From assembly GCF_000761445.1 (NCBI RefSeq), contig NZ_KN196470.1:2828967-2892966 (forward strand): a DNA stretch of 64,000 nt. Reading direction: 5' to 3'. The position numbers were made by a program, and so were the translations under genes. The DNA comes from Oleiagrimonas soli (lineage in GTDB: Bacteria > Pseudomonadota > Gammaproteobacteria > Xanthomonadales > Rhodanobacteraceae). How positions within the stretch are numbered: the first letter of the stretch is position 1; each line of letters starts with the position of its first letter. Below the pieces are notes generated by a model that ran no database searches, was not told the DNA's origin, and worked only from the letters and a program-made list of their open reading frames with translations. Below, one piece after another: positions 53,390 to 62,180 of the stretch.

Positions 53390-53755
53390 TCACAGACTGG
53401 TCAGCATCACCGCATCGCCCTCGACCTCGACCCCGACGCGCAGCAGGTGGTCGCCCTGGCACGGACCGCCGATGCACAGGCCGCTCTCGACGCGGAAGCT
53501 TGCTCCATGCACGGCGCACACCAGCACGCGGTCTTTCAGCAGGAAGCGGCCCGGCGCCCAGTCCAGACGCCGCCCGGCATGTGGGCAGAGATTGCGATAG
53601 GCGTGGAAGCGGCCGTCTGCGCAGGTCACGATGAACGCATGATGCTCGCCGAAAAGCTCCATTTCGACGCCAATCGCCGCACCTTCGGCGACGTCATCCA
53701 CGCCGCACAACGGCAGGGGAAAAACGTCATCGGCAACCTCTGGCACTTGTGTCAC
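53390..53755 (-). CDS. Rieske-type [2Fe-2S] ferredoxin-like protein
   Basis: The Rieske ligands are both present: CPHAG (first Cys-x-His) and CAVHGASF (second Cys-x2-His), 19 residues apart, with surrounding DGRFHAYRNLCP. There is no catalytic domain, so it is a stand-alone small electron carrier or a dioxygenase-like accessory. GTG 53755 (GAGG about nine bases upstream) gives 121 residues, a normal size; ATG 53812 would add 19 residues but overlaps the start of the divergent gene at 53811. Confidence 0.8.
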   Translation of the reverse strand: MTQVPEVADDVFPLPLCGVDDVAEGAAIGVEMELFGEHHAFIVTCADGRFHAYRNLCPHAGRRLDWAPGRFLLKDRVLVCAVHGASFRVESGLCIGGPCQGDHLLRVGVEVEGDAVMLTSL

Positions 53756-53810
53756 GGCGTCATCGACCTCATGGTGGAAGGCGAGATTGTAGCTGCTCGC
53801 GAGAATCGCC

Positions 53811-54092
53811 ATGCGCACCCGCTTCTTCATCCTGCAACGCCCCCGCCATCCGCTCGCCCGCGCGGCGCTGGCGTTGCTGGGCCTGGCCGTCTTCGGCGCC
53901 CTGCTGGTCTTCGGGCTGATCGCCCTGGCCGTGCTGGTGGCGGTCGGCGGCATCCTGATGCTGGTGCGCGCCTGGCGCGGCCGGCACGCCTCGAACACGG
54001 GCGCGCGCGGCGCGGCGCCGAACGCCGACCCGGACGTGCTGGAAGGCGAGTACGTGGTGATCCACGAGCGGCGTCACGTGCCGCATTCCTGA
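53811..54092 (+). CDS. small membrane protein with conserved C-terminal DPDVLEGEY tail
   Basis: The 93-residue protein begins with a basic stretch (MRTRFFILQRPRHP), has a long hydrophobic segment at about 19-50 that can form one or two helices, and ends with a soluble tail containing PDVLEGEYVVI. The tail pattern is familiar from uncharacterised proteins in this group of bacteria, but I know no function. The ATG overlaps the alternate start of the divergent Rieske gene. It lies 70 bases before the EamA gene. Confidence 0.65.
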   Translation: MRTRFFILQRPRHPLARAALALLGLAVFGALLVFGLIALAVLVAVGGILMLVRAWRGRHASNTGARGAAPNADPDVLEGEYVVIHERRHVPHS

Positions 54093-54162
54093 CCCCGCTG
54101 GCACGGGCTTCCCGCGCCTGACAGCGCTACACTGCGCGACCGTCCCCCGCTTCGGTGCGTGC

Positions 54163-55068
54163 ATGAATTCGATCGCAGATCCCGCGGCTCCGATGGAGCG
54201 CCGCTGGCTGGTGCCGTTGGCTCTGGCGTCGCTGTACGTGGTCTGGGGCTCGACCTATCTCGGCATCCGCTTCGCGCTGGAAAGCTGGCCACCGTTCCTG
54301 CTCGCCGCCATCCGCTTCGCTCTCGCCGGCGTACTCATGTACGCCTGGCTGCGCCTGCGCGGCGCCGCGCCGCCGACGCGCAGGCAGTGGCGCAACGCCG
54401 CCATCACCGGCACCCTGCTGCTACTCGGCGGCAACGGGCTGGTCTGCTACGCCGAACAGAGCGTCAGTTCGGGCATCGCCGCGGTCGCGGTCGCTTCCAT
54501 GCCGCTGTTCGCGACGCTGTTCAACGGTTTCTACGGCGAATGGCCACAGCGCAACGAAATCCTCGGCCTGGTCATCGGTTTCGTCGGCGTGGTGGTGCTG
54601 AACCTGGGCAGCACGCTGTCCGGTTCGCGTGTCGGCGCGCTGGCGCTGGTCAGCGCTGCCGCATTGTGGGCCTTCGGTTCGGCCTGGAGCCGCCGCCAGG
54701 ACATGCCCGTCGGCCCCATGAACACCGCCGCGCAGATGCTCTGCGCCAGCGTGGCCCTGATCGTCACCGCCCTGCTCGCCGGCGAGCGCGTGCCCGCGCA
54801 CCCGAGCCTGCACGCCACGCTGGCGATCGGCTATCTGGTGGTGTTCGGTTCGCTGATCGGCTTCAGTTCCTACGTCTATCTGCTGAAGACCGTGCGCCCG
54901 GCGCTGTCGACCAGCTACGCCTACGTGAATCCGCCCGTCGCCGTGCTGTTCGGCCTGATGCTGGGCGGCGAACACGTCGGCCCGATCGATCTGGCCGGCA
55001 TGGCGGTGATCCTGCTCGGCGTGGCCATCGTGATCTTCTCGCGCGGACGCGCCGTGCGCAGTCGATGA
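54163..55068 (+). CDS. yedA: EamA-family (DMT superfamily) exporter, YedA-like
   Basis: The 301-residue protein has ten predicted helices as two EamA repeats. The opening LALASLYVVWGSTYLGIRFALES, LLGGNGLVCYAEQSVSSGIAA and FIGVVVLNLGSTL-like middle, then SLIGFSSYVYLLKTVRPAL and YVNPPVAVLFGLMLGGE with the closing AGMAVILLGVAIV, are the YedA branch of drug/metabolite exporters. The substrate is unknown. The gene ends ten bases before the convergent permease gene. Confidence 0.87.
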   Translation: MNSIADPAAPMERRWLVPLALASLYVVWGSTYLGIRFALESWPPFLLAAIRFALAGVLMYAWLRLRGAAPPTRRQWRNAAITGTLLLLGGNGLVCYAEQSVSSGIAAVAVASMPLFATLFNGFYGEWPQRNEILGLVIGFVGVVVLNLGSTLSGSRVGALALVSAAALWAFGSAWSRRQDMPVGPMNTAAQMLCASVALIVTALLAGERVPAHPSLHATLAIGYLVVFGSLIGFSSYVYLLKTVRPALSTSYAYVNPPVAVLFGLMLGGEHVGPIDLAGMAVILLGVAIVIFSRGRAVRSR

Positions 55069-55078
55069 GCGCACGCGC

Positions 55079-56401
55079 CTAGGATTCTCTAAGCGCTGTC
55101 GTTACCGGCAGACGCGCCGCGCGCACGGCTGGGAAAAGACCACCGATCAGGCCGATCGCCAGCGCCCACTTCAGGCCGTTCCACAACAGATTCGGCGTGA
55201 CGCGGAACTGGAACACCACCTGGCTGAAATTTGAACCCAGCGTGGATGCGGTGTAGCCGTTGAAGATCAGCCACGTGACCAGTCCGCCGACAATGCCGCC
55301 CAGCGCCGCCAGCAGCAGGGTCTCGAGCATGACCGACACCACCACCGGCACGCTGCGAAAGCCGATCGCGCGCAGCGTCGCGATTTCCCTGGAGCGCGTG
55401 GCGACGGCGGCGAACATGGTATTCAGCGCCCCGAACACCGCGCCGATGGCCATGATGATGCCGACGACCAGACCGACGATGCGCAACGTGCGCGTCAGAT
55501 TCTCCGACTGCTTGGCGAAGTAGGTCCGCGTGGTGCTGACGTCGACCTTCAGTCGCGGGTCACTGCTCAGTGCGGCCTTGAAGGCGTCGAAGGCCGAAGG
55601 CGACGTCAGCTTTGCGGTAACCGATTGCACACTGCTGCCGCGGCGATAAGCCGATGCGACCGTCTGCACGTCGCCCCACAATTCGGAGTCATGCGAATCG
55701 TGGGCCACGAAGGTGCCGACGACGGTCCATTCCTGCCCGCCCAGCCGCAGGCTGCGCCCGACCTCGAGCCCGGCGAACTGGCGCTGCGCACCCTGCCCGA
55801 CCACCAGCTCGCGCAACCCCGGCTTGAAACGCCGACCATCGACGATGCGAACGTTCGGACGCAGTTTCCAGGCCTGATCGCCGACCCCGCGAATCTGCAC
55901 GTTGGCCTCGATGCTGCGGTCGCTCTTCTTGGGCAGATTCGCGACCACCACCACCTCCGGCGATGCAATCGGCTTGCCGGAGGCGTCACGCGCCACGCCT
56001 GCCGCCTGGGTGATGACATCGACATTGTCGCGACTCAATACCGAGTTGAGCTCCGCCTGCGAGCCACCGCGCAACACGATCGCGGTGTCGTCGGACCCCG
56101 TGCGTTGCAGGGTGCTCTGGAAACCTTCCGCCATCGCCAGCAACGCCACCAGCACGCCGACCACGCCGGCAATACCGATCACGATGACCGAGGAAGCGCC
56201 GATGCGTTGACGCAGCGTACTCAAGCCGACCTGCGTCACGGAAAGCGTGCGCCGACCACTGCGCGCCAGCGCCAGCCACAGTAGTACCAGCACGCCCAGG
56301 ACCACGGCACCGATCCAGGGCATCGCCGCCCAGACGGCCACCGCCACCATCAGCCCTGCGAACAGGCCGATATTGACCAGAAATCGCTTGAAGGTGCTCA
56401 T
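55079..56401 (-). CDS. FtsX-type ABC transporter permease
   Basis: The 440-residue membrane protein has two N-terminal helices (about 7-45), one more at 73-95, a periplasmic MacB-like domain (LVVGQGAQRQFAGLEVGRSL, WTVVGTFVAHDSHDSEL), and a C-terminal FtsX unit (VGIIMAIGAVFGALNTMFAA, REIATLRAIGFRSVPVV, FPAVRAARLPVTTAL). Single-unit form, unlike the fused permeases at 17-29 kb. GAGGAG lies a few bases before ATG 56401. It is the last gene of a four-gene export operon. Confidence 0.87.
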   Translation of the reverse strand: MSTFKRFLVNIGLFAGLMVAVAVWAAMPWIGAVVLGVLVLLWLALARSGRRTLSVTQVGLSTLRQRIGASSVIVIGIAGVVGVLVALLAMAEGFQSTLQRTGSDDTAIVLRGGSQAELNSVLSRDNVDVITQAAGVARDASGKPIASPEVVVVANLPKKSDRSIEANVQIRGVGDQAWKLRPNVRIVDGRRFKPGLRELVVGQGAQRQFAGLEVGRSLRLGGQEWTVVGTFVAHDSHDSELWGDVQTVASAYRRGSSVQSVTAKLTSPSAFDAFKAALSSDPRLKVDVSTTRTYFAKQSENLTRTLRIVGLVVGIIMAIGAVFGALNTMFAAVATRSREIATLRAIGFRSVPVVVSVMLETLLLAALGGIVGGLVTWLIFNGYTASTLGSNFSQVVFQFRVTPNLLWNGLKWALAIGLIGGLFPAVRAARLPVTTALRES

Positions 56402-56411
56402 CCTGTTCTCC

Positions 56412-57575
56412 TCAACGCCCAGCCAGCGCATCGACGATATTCAGGCGCATACCGCGCAGCGCCGGCAGAACGCCGACCAGCAGCCCGATCACGATCATCA
56501 ACGCCATGCCCGTCATCCACGTCGAAAGTCCCAGCGACGGCAGATTCACCAGACCGCCGCTGCCCTTGGTGACCAGCGGCCCGAGCGCCGCCGCGATGCC
56601 GAGTCCGATCAGGCCGCCGAGCACGAGCAGCAGCACCGCCTCGGCCAGCACCATCATCAGCACGCTGCCGCGCGAGAAGCCGATGGTCTTCAGCACCGCC
56701 AGCTCCGACGTGCGCTCGCGCACGGCCTGCGCCATCGTGTTGCCGGCCAGCAGAACCAGCGTGAAGAACACCGCGCCCATGATGCCGACCACGATCAGTC
56801 CGATGTTGCCGATCTGCTTGGCGAACGAGGCCTGGAAGGCCTGCTCGGTCTGCGTCTTGGTCTCGTTCGGCGAATTGGCCGAGAGCGCGTCGATACGGTT
56901 GGCGACCTGATCCGCCTGCGACGGGTCGGACAGCTCGTCGATGTACCAGCCGACGGTGCCCTGACCGTATGCATTGGCCTCATTGAAGTAGGTCCAATGG
57001 AAGAACAGCGCCTGATCCAGGCCGTTGGCCGCATCCTTGCTCACGTCGAAGATGCCGACGATGTCCATGGGCCAGGTCTTGTCGCCGTTCTTCTGCGGAA
57101 AGATGGTCGACTGCAGCGGAATCTTGTCGCCGATCTTCCAGCCGTAGCGCTTCGCCAGCGTGCGCCCGACCACGGCCCCGGTGCGGGTCGCATCGAACGC
57201 CTTGCGTTGCGCGGGTGCCAGCTCGATCTCGGGGTACAAGTCCAGGTACTCTGGACTGATCGCATAGCTGAAGACGAAGTTCTTCGGATCCTGGTAGATG
57301 CCGCCGAACCAGTTGGCATAGCCGACCTTGCGTACGCCGGGTATGGCGGCGATACGGTTCTGCAACGCCTGTGGCAACGGTTGGATGATGGAATAGCGCG
57401 AAGAAGTGACCAGACGTCGCGCCCCGACCGCACTGGTGCTGCCGGTCTCGAACGCGGTGCGGACCGAATCGAGCATGCCGAACAGCAGGAACGCAGCCAC
57501 GATCGAGACGATCGTCAGAATCGTACGCGTCTTGCGCCGGAACAGCGCGGCCCAGATCAGATGCAGATACTTCAT
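56412..57575 (-). CDS. FtsX-type ABC transporter permease
   Basis: The 387-residue partner permease has an N-terminal helix (ILTIVSIVAAFLLFGMLDS), a periplasmic domain (VVGRTLAKRYGWKIGDKIPL, WPMDIVGIFDVSKDA), and the three-helix FtsX end (GIMGAVFFTLVLLAGNTMA, RTSELAVLKTIGFSRGSVL, VLPALRGMRLNIVDALAG). It and the 55079 gene would form a heterodimer over the ATPase encoded upstream. The genes are ten bases apart. Confidence 0.87.
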   Translation of the reverse strand: MKYLHLIWAALFRRKTRTILTIVSIVAAFLLFGMLDSVRTAFETGSTSAVGARRLVTSSRYSIIQPLPQALQNRIAAIPGVRKVGYANWFGGIYQDPKNFVFSYAISPEYLDLYPEIELAPAQRKAFDATRTGAVVGRTLAKRYGWKIGDKIPLQSTIFPQKNGDKTWPMDIVGIFDVSKDAANGLDQALFFHWTYFNEANAYGQGTVGWYIDELSDPSQADQVANRIDALSANSPNETKTQTEQAFQASFAKQIGNIGLIVVGIMGAVFFTLVLLAGNTMAQAVRERTSELAVLKTIGFSRGSVLMMVLAEAVLLLVLGGLIGLGIAAALGPLVTKGSGGLVNLPSLGLSTWMTGMALMIVIGLLVGVLPALRGMRLNIVDALAGR

Positions 57576-57606
57576 GCGAAGCCTCCCGCGGAAGATGCCG
57601 CGATGC

Positions 57607-58293
57607 TCAGACCGTGGCCTGTTCGACCAGCATGCCCTTGTCCAGATGCAGCACGTGATCGGCGTACTCGGCCGCCTTGGGATCGTGCGTGACCATCACG
57701 ATGGTCTTGCCGTGCTCGCGGTTGAGCGTGCGCAGCAGCCCCAAAACATCCTCGGCCGACTCGCGGTCCAGATCACCCGTCGGTTCGTCGCAAACCAGCA
57801 GGGTCGGGTCCGAGACGATGGCCCGTGCGATCGCCACGCGCTGCTGCTGGCCGCCGGACAGTTCGGATGGCTTGTGCGTCACGCGCTCCTCCAGACCGAC
57901 CAGCTTGAGGGCGATGCCCGCATTGCGCTTGCGCTGCGCCGCCGACAGCTTGGTGAGCAGCAGCGGCAACTCGACGTTGCGCTGCGCGGTCAGCATCGGC
58001 ATGAGGTTGTAGAACTGGAAGATGAAACCCACGTTCGAGGCCCGCCAGCGGGCCAATGCACCGGCGCCGAGCTGATCGATGCGCTTGTCGCCGACCGTGA
58101 TACTGCCTCCGGTCGGCACGTCCAGCCCGCCGATCAGATTCAGCAGCGTGGTCTTGCCCGAACCGGACGGCCCCATCAAGGCCAGAAAGTCGCCTTCCGC
58201 CACCTGCAGATCGATGTGGTGCAGCACCTCGACCTTCTGTTTGCCGCGCGTGTAGGTCTTGCTGACGTCGCGGATATCGATCAACGTTGCCAT
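57607..58293 (-). CDS. ABC transporter ATP-binding protein (MacB/LolD type)
   Basis: The 228-residue ATPase has Walker [10 protein letters not shown] (41-49), IFQFYNLMP, signature LSGGQQQR (145-152), Walker [13 protein letters not shown] (165-176) and the switch in [21 protein letters not shown] stands a few bases before ATG 58293. It powers the two following permeases. The 206 bases between it and the adaptor gene hold an operator-like palindrome at 58469-58482. Confidence 0.94.
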   Translation of the reverse strand: MATLIDIRDVSKTYTRGKQKVEVLHHIDLQVAEGDFLALMGPSGSGKTTLLNLIGGLDVPTGGSITVGDKRIDQLGAGALARWRASNVGFIFQFYNLMPMLTAQRNVELPLLLTKLSAAQRKRNAGIALKLVGLEERVTHKPSELSGGQQQRVAIARAIVSDPTLLVCDEPTGDLDRESAEDVLGLLRTLNREHGKTIVMVTHDPKAAEYADHVLHLDKGMLVEQATV

Positions 58294-58468
58294 GATGTCT
58301 CCCCTCGCAGCGGTTGTCCCGCATGAACGGCGTGTCGGTCCTGGCCGCCCCTGCCTTCGACGCGGCGCACCCATGCGATGCCGCCGCGAAAATCCGTCCC
58401 CTGAGCAGTCTTGCACAGCATGTCCGGGCGGCGCTGTCTGACAAAGGGTCGATGGTCAAGCATTGCGG

Positions 58469-58482
58469 ATGACAGCTGTCAC
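58469..58482. promoter_or_regulatory. copy 2 of the ATGACAGCTGTCAT palindrome
   Basis: ATGACAGCTGTCAC is the same 14-bp palindrome with one end-base change. It lies in the gap between the adaptor stop (58500) and the ATPase start (58293), so the ATPase-permease part may have its own controlled promoter. Confidence 0.55.
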
Positions 58483-58499
58483 TCCACCGCGCCCGGCGT

Positions 58500-59741
58500 T
58501 CAGGAGCGCGGCGACGCCATCCGCACCCGATCGCCGTCGTGCAGCGTCGGCGGCGGCCGATCAACGACGCGATCGCCGACGGACACGCCTTGCGGCAATC
58601 GACGCAGGTCGCCATATAGTTGCTTCGCCGGCGCGACCGTGCGAAGCCGGGCACGACCGTCCTCGATCACGAACACGGCGGGATGTCCGTCGTGCTCGAT
58701 GATGGCGGTAGTCGGCACCAGCACGCCCTTCGGCGCCTCTCCCACCGGCGCTGCGCGCTTCTCCAGGAACGACACGCGCACGCCCATGTCCGGGATGATG
58801 CGCGCGTCCTTGCGCTCCAGCGCCACGCGAACCTTCACCGTGGCCTTGCCGCGGTCGGCGGCCGGCACGATGGCAATGACGTGCGCGGGAATGCGCCAGT
58901 CCGGATAGGCATCCAGCACCGCTTCCGCCGGCATGCCCGCCTTGACGCGGCCGATGTAGGACTCGTTGACGTCGACATCGACCTCCAGCGAATCCATGTC
59001 CACGATGGTGCCGACGCCGGTGCGCGTGAATCCTCCCCCCGCGGCGGCCGGGGCGATGATCTCTCCGACCTGCGCGGTCTTCTGCGTGACCACGCCGGTG
59101 AAAGGCGCACGCACGACGGTGTAGTCGTAGTTGACCTGCGCCACACGCACCTGCGCCTGCGCGGCCTTGGCCTGTTTGCGCTGCGCGTTCAGCTGAGCGC
59201 GCAAGGTGGCCACCTTGGTGCGCGCTTGCTCGGCAAGCTGTTTGGAAACCAGCCCCTGCGCGACCAGCTCATTCTGCCGCGCCATGTCCCGATCCGCCTG
59301 GCGAAGCTCGGCCTGCGTCTGCAGCGTCTGCGCCTGCGCCGCTTGCGCACTGGCCTCGGTGGCATGCAGTTGGGCGGACTGCGCGCTATCCTCCAGTCGC
59401 GCCAGCACCTGCCCATTCTTCACATGGTCGCCTTCTTCGATCAGTACCTCGGTCAGGGTGCCGACGATCTGTGCCGACACCGTGGCCTGTCGCTGCGCGG
59501 TCACGTATCCGGTTGCCTGCAGCACGGCCTGCCCGTTTTGCGTGGCGGACGCCGGTGCCGACGCCGTGGCCGCGGTCACCTCGACAGGGCCTCGCGCGAA
59601 CAACATCCAGGCGCCGGCGACGAGCGCGACCAGCACGACGCCAGCAGCAACCAGCCAAAGCCAGCGGCGGCCGTGTTCGTCGTGATCGTCGCGCTGCGCA
59701 TGATCGATGCGCAGTTCTTTCAGTAGATCGCCGTGGTCCAC
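58500..59741 (-). CDS. HlyD/MacA-type periplasmic adaptor protein
   Basis: The 413-residue protein starts at GTG 59741 with GGGGAG six bases upstream; no ATG precedes the membrane helix (about 32-54, WLWLVAAGVVLVALVAGAWML). Then comes the adaptor layout: first lipoyl half QRQATVSAQIVGTLTEVLI, a coiled-coil hairpin (about 105-200), the second lipoyl half VRAPFTGVVTQKTAQVGEII, and a beta-barrel/membrane-proximal end. It is the first gene of the second export operon and would link the permeases to an outer-membrane channel. The palindrome at 59829 sits 88 bases upstream. Confidence 0.9.
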   Translation of the reverse strand: MDHGDLLKELRIDHAQRDDHDEHGRRWLWLVAAGVVLVALVAGAWMLFARGPVEVTAATASAPASATQNGQAVLQATGYVTAQRQATVSAQIVGTLTEVLIEEGDHVKNGQVLARLEDSAQSAQLHATEASAQAAQAQTLQTQAELRQADRDMARQNELVAQGLVSKQLAEQARTKVATLRAQLNAQRKQAKAAQAQVRVAQVNYDYTVVRAPFTGVVTQKTAQVGEIIAPAAAGGGFTRTGVGTIVDMDSLEVDVDVNESYIGRVKAGMPAEAVLDAYPDWRIPAHVIAIVPAADRGKATVKVRVALERKDARIIPDMGVRVSFLEKRAAPVGEAPKGVLVPTTAIIEHDGHPAVFVIEDGRARLRTVAPAKQLYGDLRRLPQGVSVGDRVVDRPPPTLHDGDRVRMASPRS

Positions 59742-59828
59742 GCTACGCTCCCCGTCGCCCGACGTGTACGCCTGCAAGCATGCCCCACCTGCCGTGCGAC
59801 CGGAAGCGTCAGGCATCAGATGGCGCCC

Positions 59829-59842
59829 ATGACAGCTGTCAT
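59829..59842. promoter_or_regulatory. copy 1 of the ATGACAGCTGTCAT palindrome
   Basis: A perfect 14-bp palindrome lies between the divergent adaptor (59741, minus) and fumarylacetoacetate hydrolase-family (59876, plus) genes. It could be the operator of an unlinked regulator of both. A second copy with one mismatch occurs 1.36 kb away at 58469-58482. Confidence 0.6.
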
Positions 59843-59875
59843 TCGCTACCCTGTGGCTTTCCCCGGAGCTTCGCC

Positions 59876-60565
59876 ATGTCCCACGTCTTCGAACCCGCCG
59901 CACCCACCAGCCTGCCGGTATACGGCGGCAGCGACGCGCGCTTTCCGTTGCGCCGCATCTTCTGCATCGGCCGCAACTACGCCGATCATGCCAAGGAAAT
60001 GGGCGCCAGCGTCGACCGCGCACAGCCGGTGTTCTTCACCAAGCCGGCCGACGCCGTCGTGACGGACGGCGCCGACACGCCCTACCCGTCCGCCACCTCG
60101 GATCTGCACCACGAGGTGGAAATGGTGGTGGCGCTGGCCCGCGGGGGTCGCGATCTCGACGTGGACGCCGCCCAGGCCGCCATCTTCGGCTACGGTGTCG
60201 GCCTCGACCTGACCCGCCGCGACCTGCAAGCCCGGGCCAAGGAAAAGGGCCTGCCGTGGGACGTGGCCAAGGCCTTCGACCATTCCGCTCCGGTGTCCGC
60301 CCTGCGTCCGACCGCGGACGGCGCACCCGACGCACGAACCGTGCTGCGCCTCGACGTCAACGGCGAAACGCGCCAGCAGACCACGCTCGAAGCCATGCTG
60401 TGGAGCACGCCCGAGATCATCGTCGAACTGTCGCGCCTGTTCGAGCTGAAGGCCGGCGATCTGATCTTCACCGGCACGCCCGCTGGCGTGGCTGCGCTGC
60501 AGCGAGGCGACCGAGTGCGCGCGACACTCGGCGACATCGCCACGCTGGAAACGCGCATCGTCTGA
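59876..60565 (+). CDS. fumarylacetoacetate hydrolase-family protein
   Basis: The 229-residue protein has the FAH-family core: IFCIGRNYADHAKEMGA at the start, PVFFTKPADAVV, LHHEVEMVVALARGG with the metal-binding Glu pair, YGVGLDLTRRDLQ, and WSTPEIIVELS followed by GDLIFTGTPAGV. Size fits the FAHD1/YcgM branch (acylpyruvate hydrolase or oxaloacetate decarboxylase). The ATG lies 33 bases past the palindrome. It has no obvious metabolic partner in this window. Confidence 0.88.
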   Translation: MSHVFEPAAPTSLPVYGGSDARFPLRRIFCIGRNYADHAKEMGASVDRAQPVFFTKPADAVVTDGADTPYPSATSDLHHEVEMVVALARGGRDLDVDAAQAAIFGYGVGLDLTRRDLQARAKEKGLPWDVAKAFDHSAPVSALRPTADGAPDARTVLRLDVNGETRQQTTLEAMLWSTPEIIVELSRLFELKAGDLIFTGTPAGVAALQRGDRVRATLGDIATLETRIV

Positions 60566-60634
60566 CCTGCCCGCAGCCCCCGTGACTGGGGTACATTGTC
60601 GGCATAAGGGGATCACACCGCAGAGGGGAAGCAC

Positions 60635-61039
60635 ATGGGCATGATGAGCGAGTTCAAGGAATTTGCCGTCAAGGGCAACGTCGTGGACATGGCCGTCGGC
60701 ATCGTCATCGGCGGCGCGTTCGGCACCATCGTCAAGTCGCTGGTCAGCGACGTGATCATGCCGCCGGTCGGCCTCATCACGGGCGGCATCGATTTTTCCA
60801 ACCTCAAATGGGTGCTGCACGCGGCCGCCGCCGACGGCAAGGGCGAAGTGGCGATCCACTACGGCACCTTCATCAACAACGTCATCAGTTTCCTGATCGT
60901 CGCCTTCAGCATCTTCATGGTCATCCGCGTGATGAACCGGCTCAAGCGCAAGGAAGAGGAAAAGCCGGCCGAACCGGCCGCGCCGCCCGCCGACGTGCAG
61001 TTGCTGACCGAAATCCGCGATCTGCTGAAGAAGTCGTGA
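60635..61039 (+). CDS. mscL: large-conductance mechanosensitive channel
   Basis: The 134-residue protein matches MscL throughout: [22 protein letters not shown] (first helix), [20 protein letters not shown], a periplasmic loop [30 protein letters not shown] (second helix), and a C-terminal bundle ([11 protein letters not shown]). The channel opens under membrane tension and releases solutes after osmotic downshift. A hairpin follows. Confidence 0.97.
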   Translation: MGMMSEFKEFAVKGNVVDMAVGIVIGGAFGTIVKSLVSDVIMPPVGLITGGIDFSNLKWVLHAAAADGKGEVAIHYGTFINNVISFLIVAFSIFMVIRVMNRLKRKEEEKPAEPAAPPADVQLLTEIRDLLKKS

Positions 61040-61048
61040 TCGCCGTGC

Positions 61049-61078
61049 TCCGCCGGCGGCCATGGAGGCGCCGGCGGA
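61049..61078. terminator. hairpin between mscL and the convergent MarR gene
   Basis: A perfect 10-bp inverted repeat (TCCGCCGGCG / CGCCGGCGGA) around a ten-base loop lies between the two convergent stops. There is no T run, so it may be a weak bidirectional terminator. Confidence 0.5.
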
Positions 61079-61094
61079 TTCGCATCGGCTACAG

Positions 61095-61580
61095 CTAACG
61101 GCCCTGCTGCGCGCTCGGCAGGACCGCCGCGTCGGCCTCCGCGCCGCCATCGAGCGCCTGCAGGTTCTCCTTGATCCGCGTCAGCACGTCGATCATGTGC
61201 TGCAGATCCTGCATGTCGATGTCGCGGGTGGCGTCCTCGCGCAGACCGTGCGCGATTTCCTCCATGTCCTCGGCCACGGCGTTGGCGCGCTCGGTCGGGT
61301 ACAGCCGCCAGCAGCGGCGGTCGTTGGGATCGGCGCGCCGTTCGACGAAACCGGCCGCCTGCAGACGATCGATCACGCGACCGACGGCGATGGCCTCCAT
61401 CTCCAGGAATTCGGCCAACTCGCTCTGACGGATGCCCTGCCGCAGATGCAGGCACTTCAGCGCACGCCACTGGGCGCGTGTGAGATTGAAGCGTGTCGCC
61501 CGACGATCGAAATGCTTGCGGAAAAGCAGCGTGACGTCGTTGAGCAAGTAGCCGATGGACATGTCGCGGATGGTCGTCAT
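61095..61580 (-). CDS. MarR-family transcriptional regulator
   Basis: The 161-residue regulator has the MarR layout: [19 protein letters not shown], helix-turn-helix [21 protein letters not shown], wing [17 protein letters not shown] and a C-terminal dimer helix. ATG 61580 gives [13 protein letters not shown] 61562 is also possible. Upstream an imperfect dyad (TCGAAC at 61583-61588 and GTACGA at 61597-61602) encloses CAGCTG. The divergent neighbour encodes a macrodomain protein 85 bases away. Target genes and ligand are unknown. Confidence 0.88.
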   Translation of the reverse strand: MTTIRDMSIGYLLNDVTLLFRKHFDRRATRFNLTRAQWRALKCLHLRQGIRQSELAEFLEMEAIAVGRVIDRLQAAGFVERRADPNDRRCWRLYPTERANAVAEDMEEIAHGLREDATRDIDMQDLQHMIDVLTRIKENLQALDGGAEADAAVLPSAQQGR

Positions 61581-61664
61581 AGTCGAACTGGCAGCTGTAC
61601 GATTTCGCTGGGTTTAGTCTACGACATTGACGTCCCACGCGTTTCATCCACGCCACGAGGATGC

Positions 61665-62180
61665 ATGAAACTGTCCAGCCGCCGCATCGACATCACCACG
61701 CTGGCCGTCGACGCCATCGTTAACGCCGCCAATCCGACGCTGCTCGGTGGCGGTGGCGTGGACGGCGCGATTCACCGCGCCGCCGGACCGGCCCTGCTGG
61801 CGGCGTGCCGCCAACTTCCGGAAATCCGGCCCGGCGTGCGCTGCCCGACCGGCGAAGCCCGCATCACCCCCGGCTTTGCATTACCGGCAACGTACGTGGT
61901 CCACACCGTCGGCCCGGTCTGGCACGGCGGCGACCGCGGCGAAGCCGAACGGCTGGCCGACTGCTACCGCCACAGCCTGCAGCTCGCGCTGGAACACGGG
62001 CTGCGCAGCCTCGCCTTCCCGGCCATCAGCTGCGGCGTCTACGGCTATCCCGTCGACGCAGCGGCACGCGTTGCCGTGCGCACCCTGCGCGAAACCGGCG
62101 CAGGACGGGAGATCGACATTCTGCTGTGCAGCTTCGATGCCGCCGCCGACGCGGCCTGGACTCGGGCACTGGCGGACTAG
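61665..62180 (+). CDS. macrodomain protein, O-acetyl-ADP-ribose deacetylase-like
   Basis: The 171-residue protein is one macrodomain: [34 protein letters not shown] is the ADP-ribose site with catalytic Asn and Asp, [12 protein letters not shown] and TVGPVWHGG follow, and [20 protein letters not shown] is the conserved phosphate loop. Enzymes of this type remove ADP-ribose or acetyl groups. CGAGG precedes the ATG. The end overlaps the convergent symporter gene by four bases. Confidence 0.93.
   Translation: MKLSSRRIDITTLAVDAIVNAANPTLLGGGGVDGAIHRAAGPALLAACRQLPEIRPGVRCPTGEARITPGFALPATYVVHTVGPVWHGGDRGEAERLADCYRHSLQLALEHGLRSLAFPAISCGVYGYPVDAAARVAVRTLRETGAGREIDILLCSFDAAADAAWTRALAD

Noticed and set aside
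53756..53812. Longer Rieske protein starting at ATG 53812
   Set aside because: It would overlap the start of the divergent gene at 53811. GTG 53755 has a better ribosome site and gives the usual family length, though the longer form cannot be excluded.
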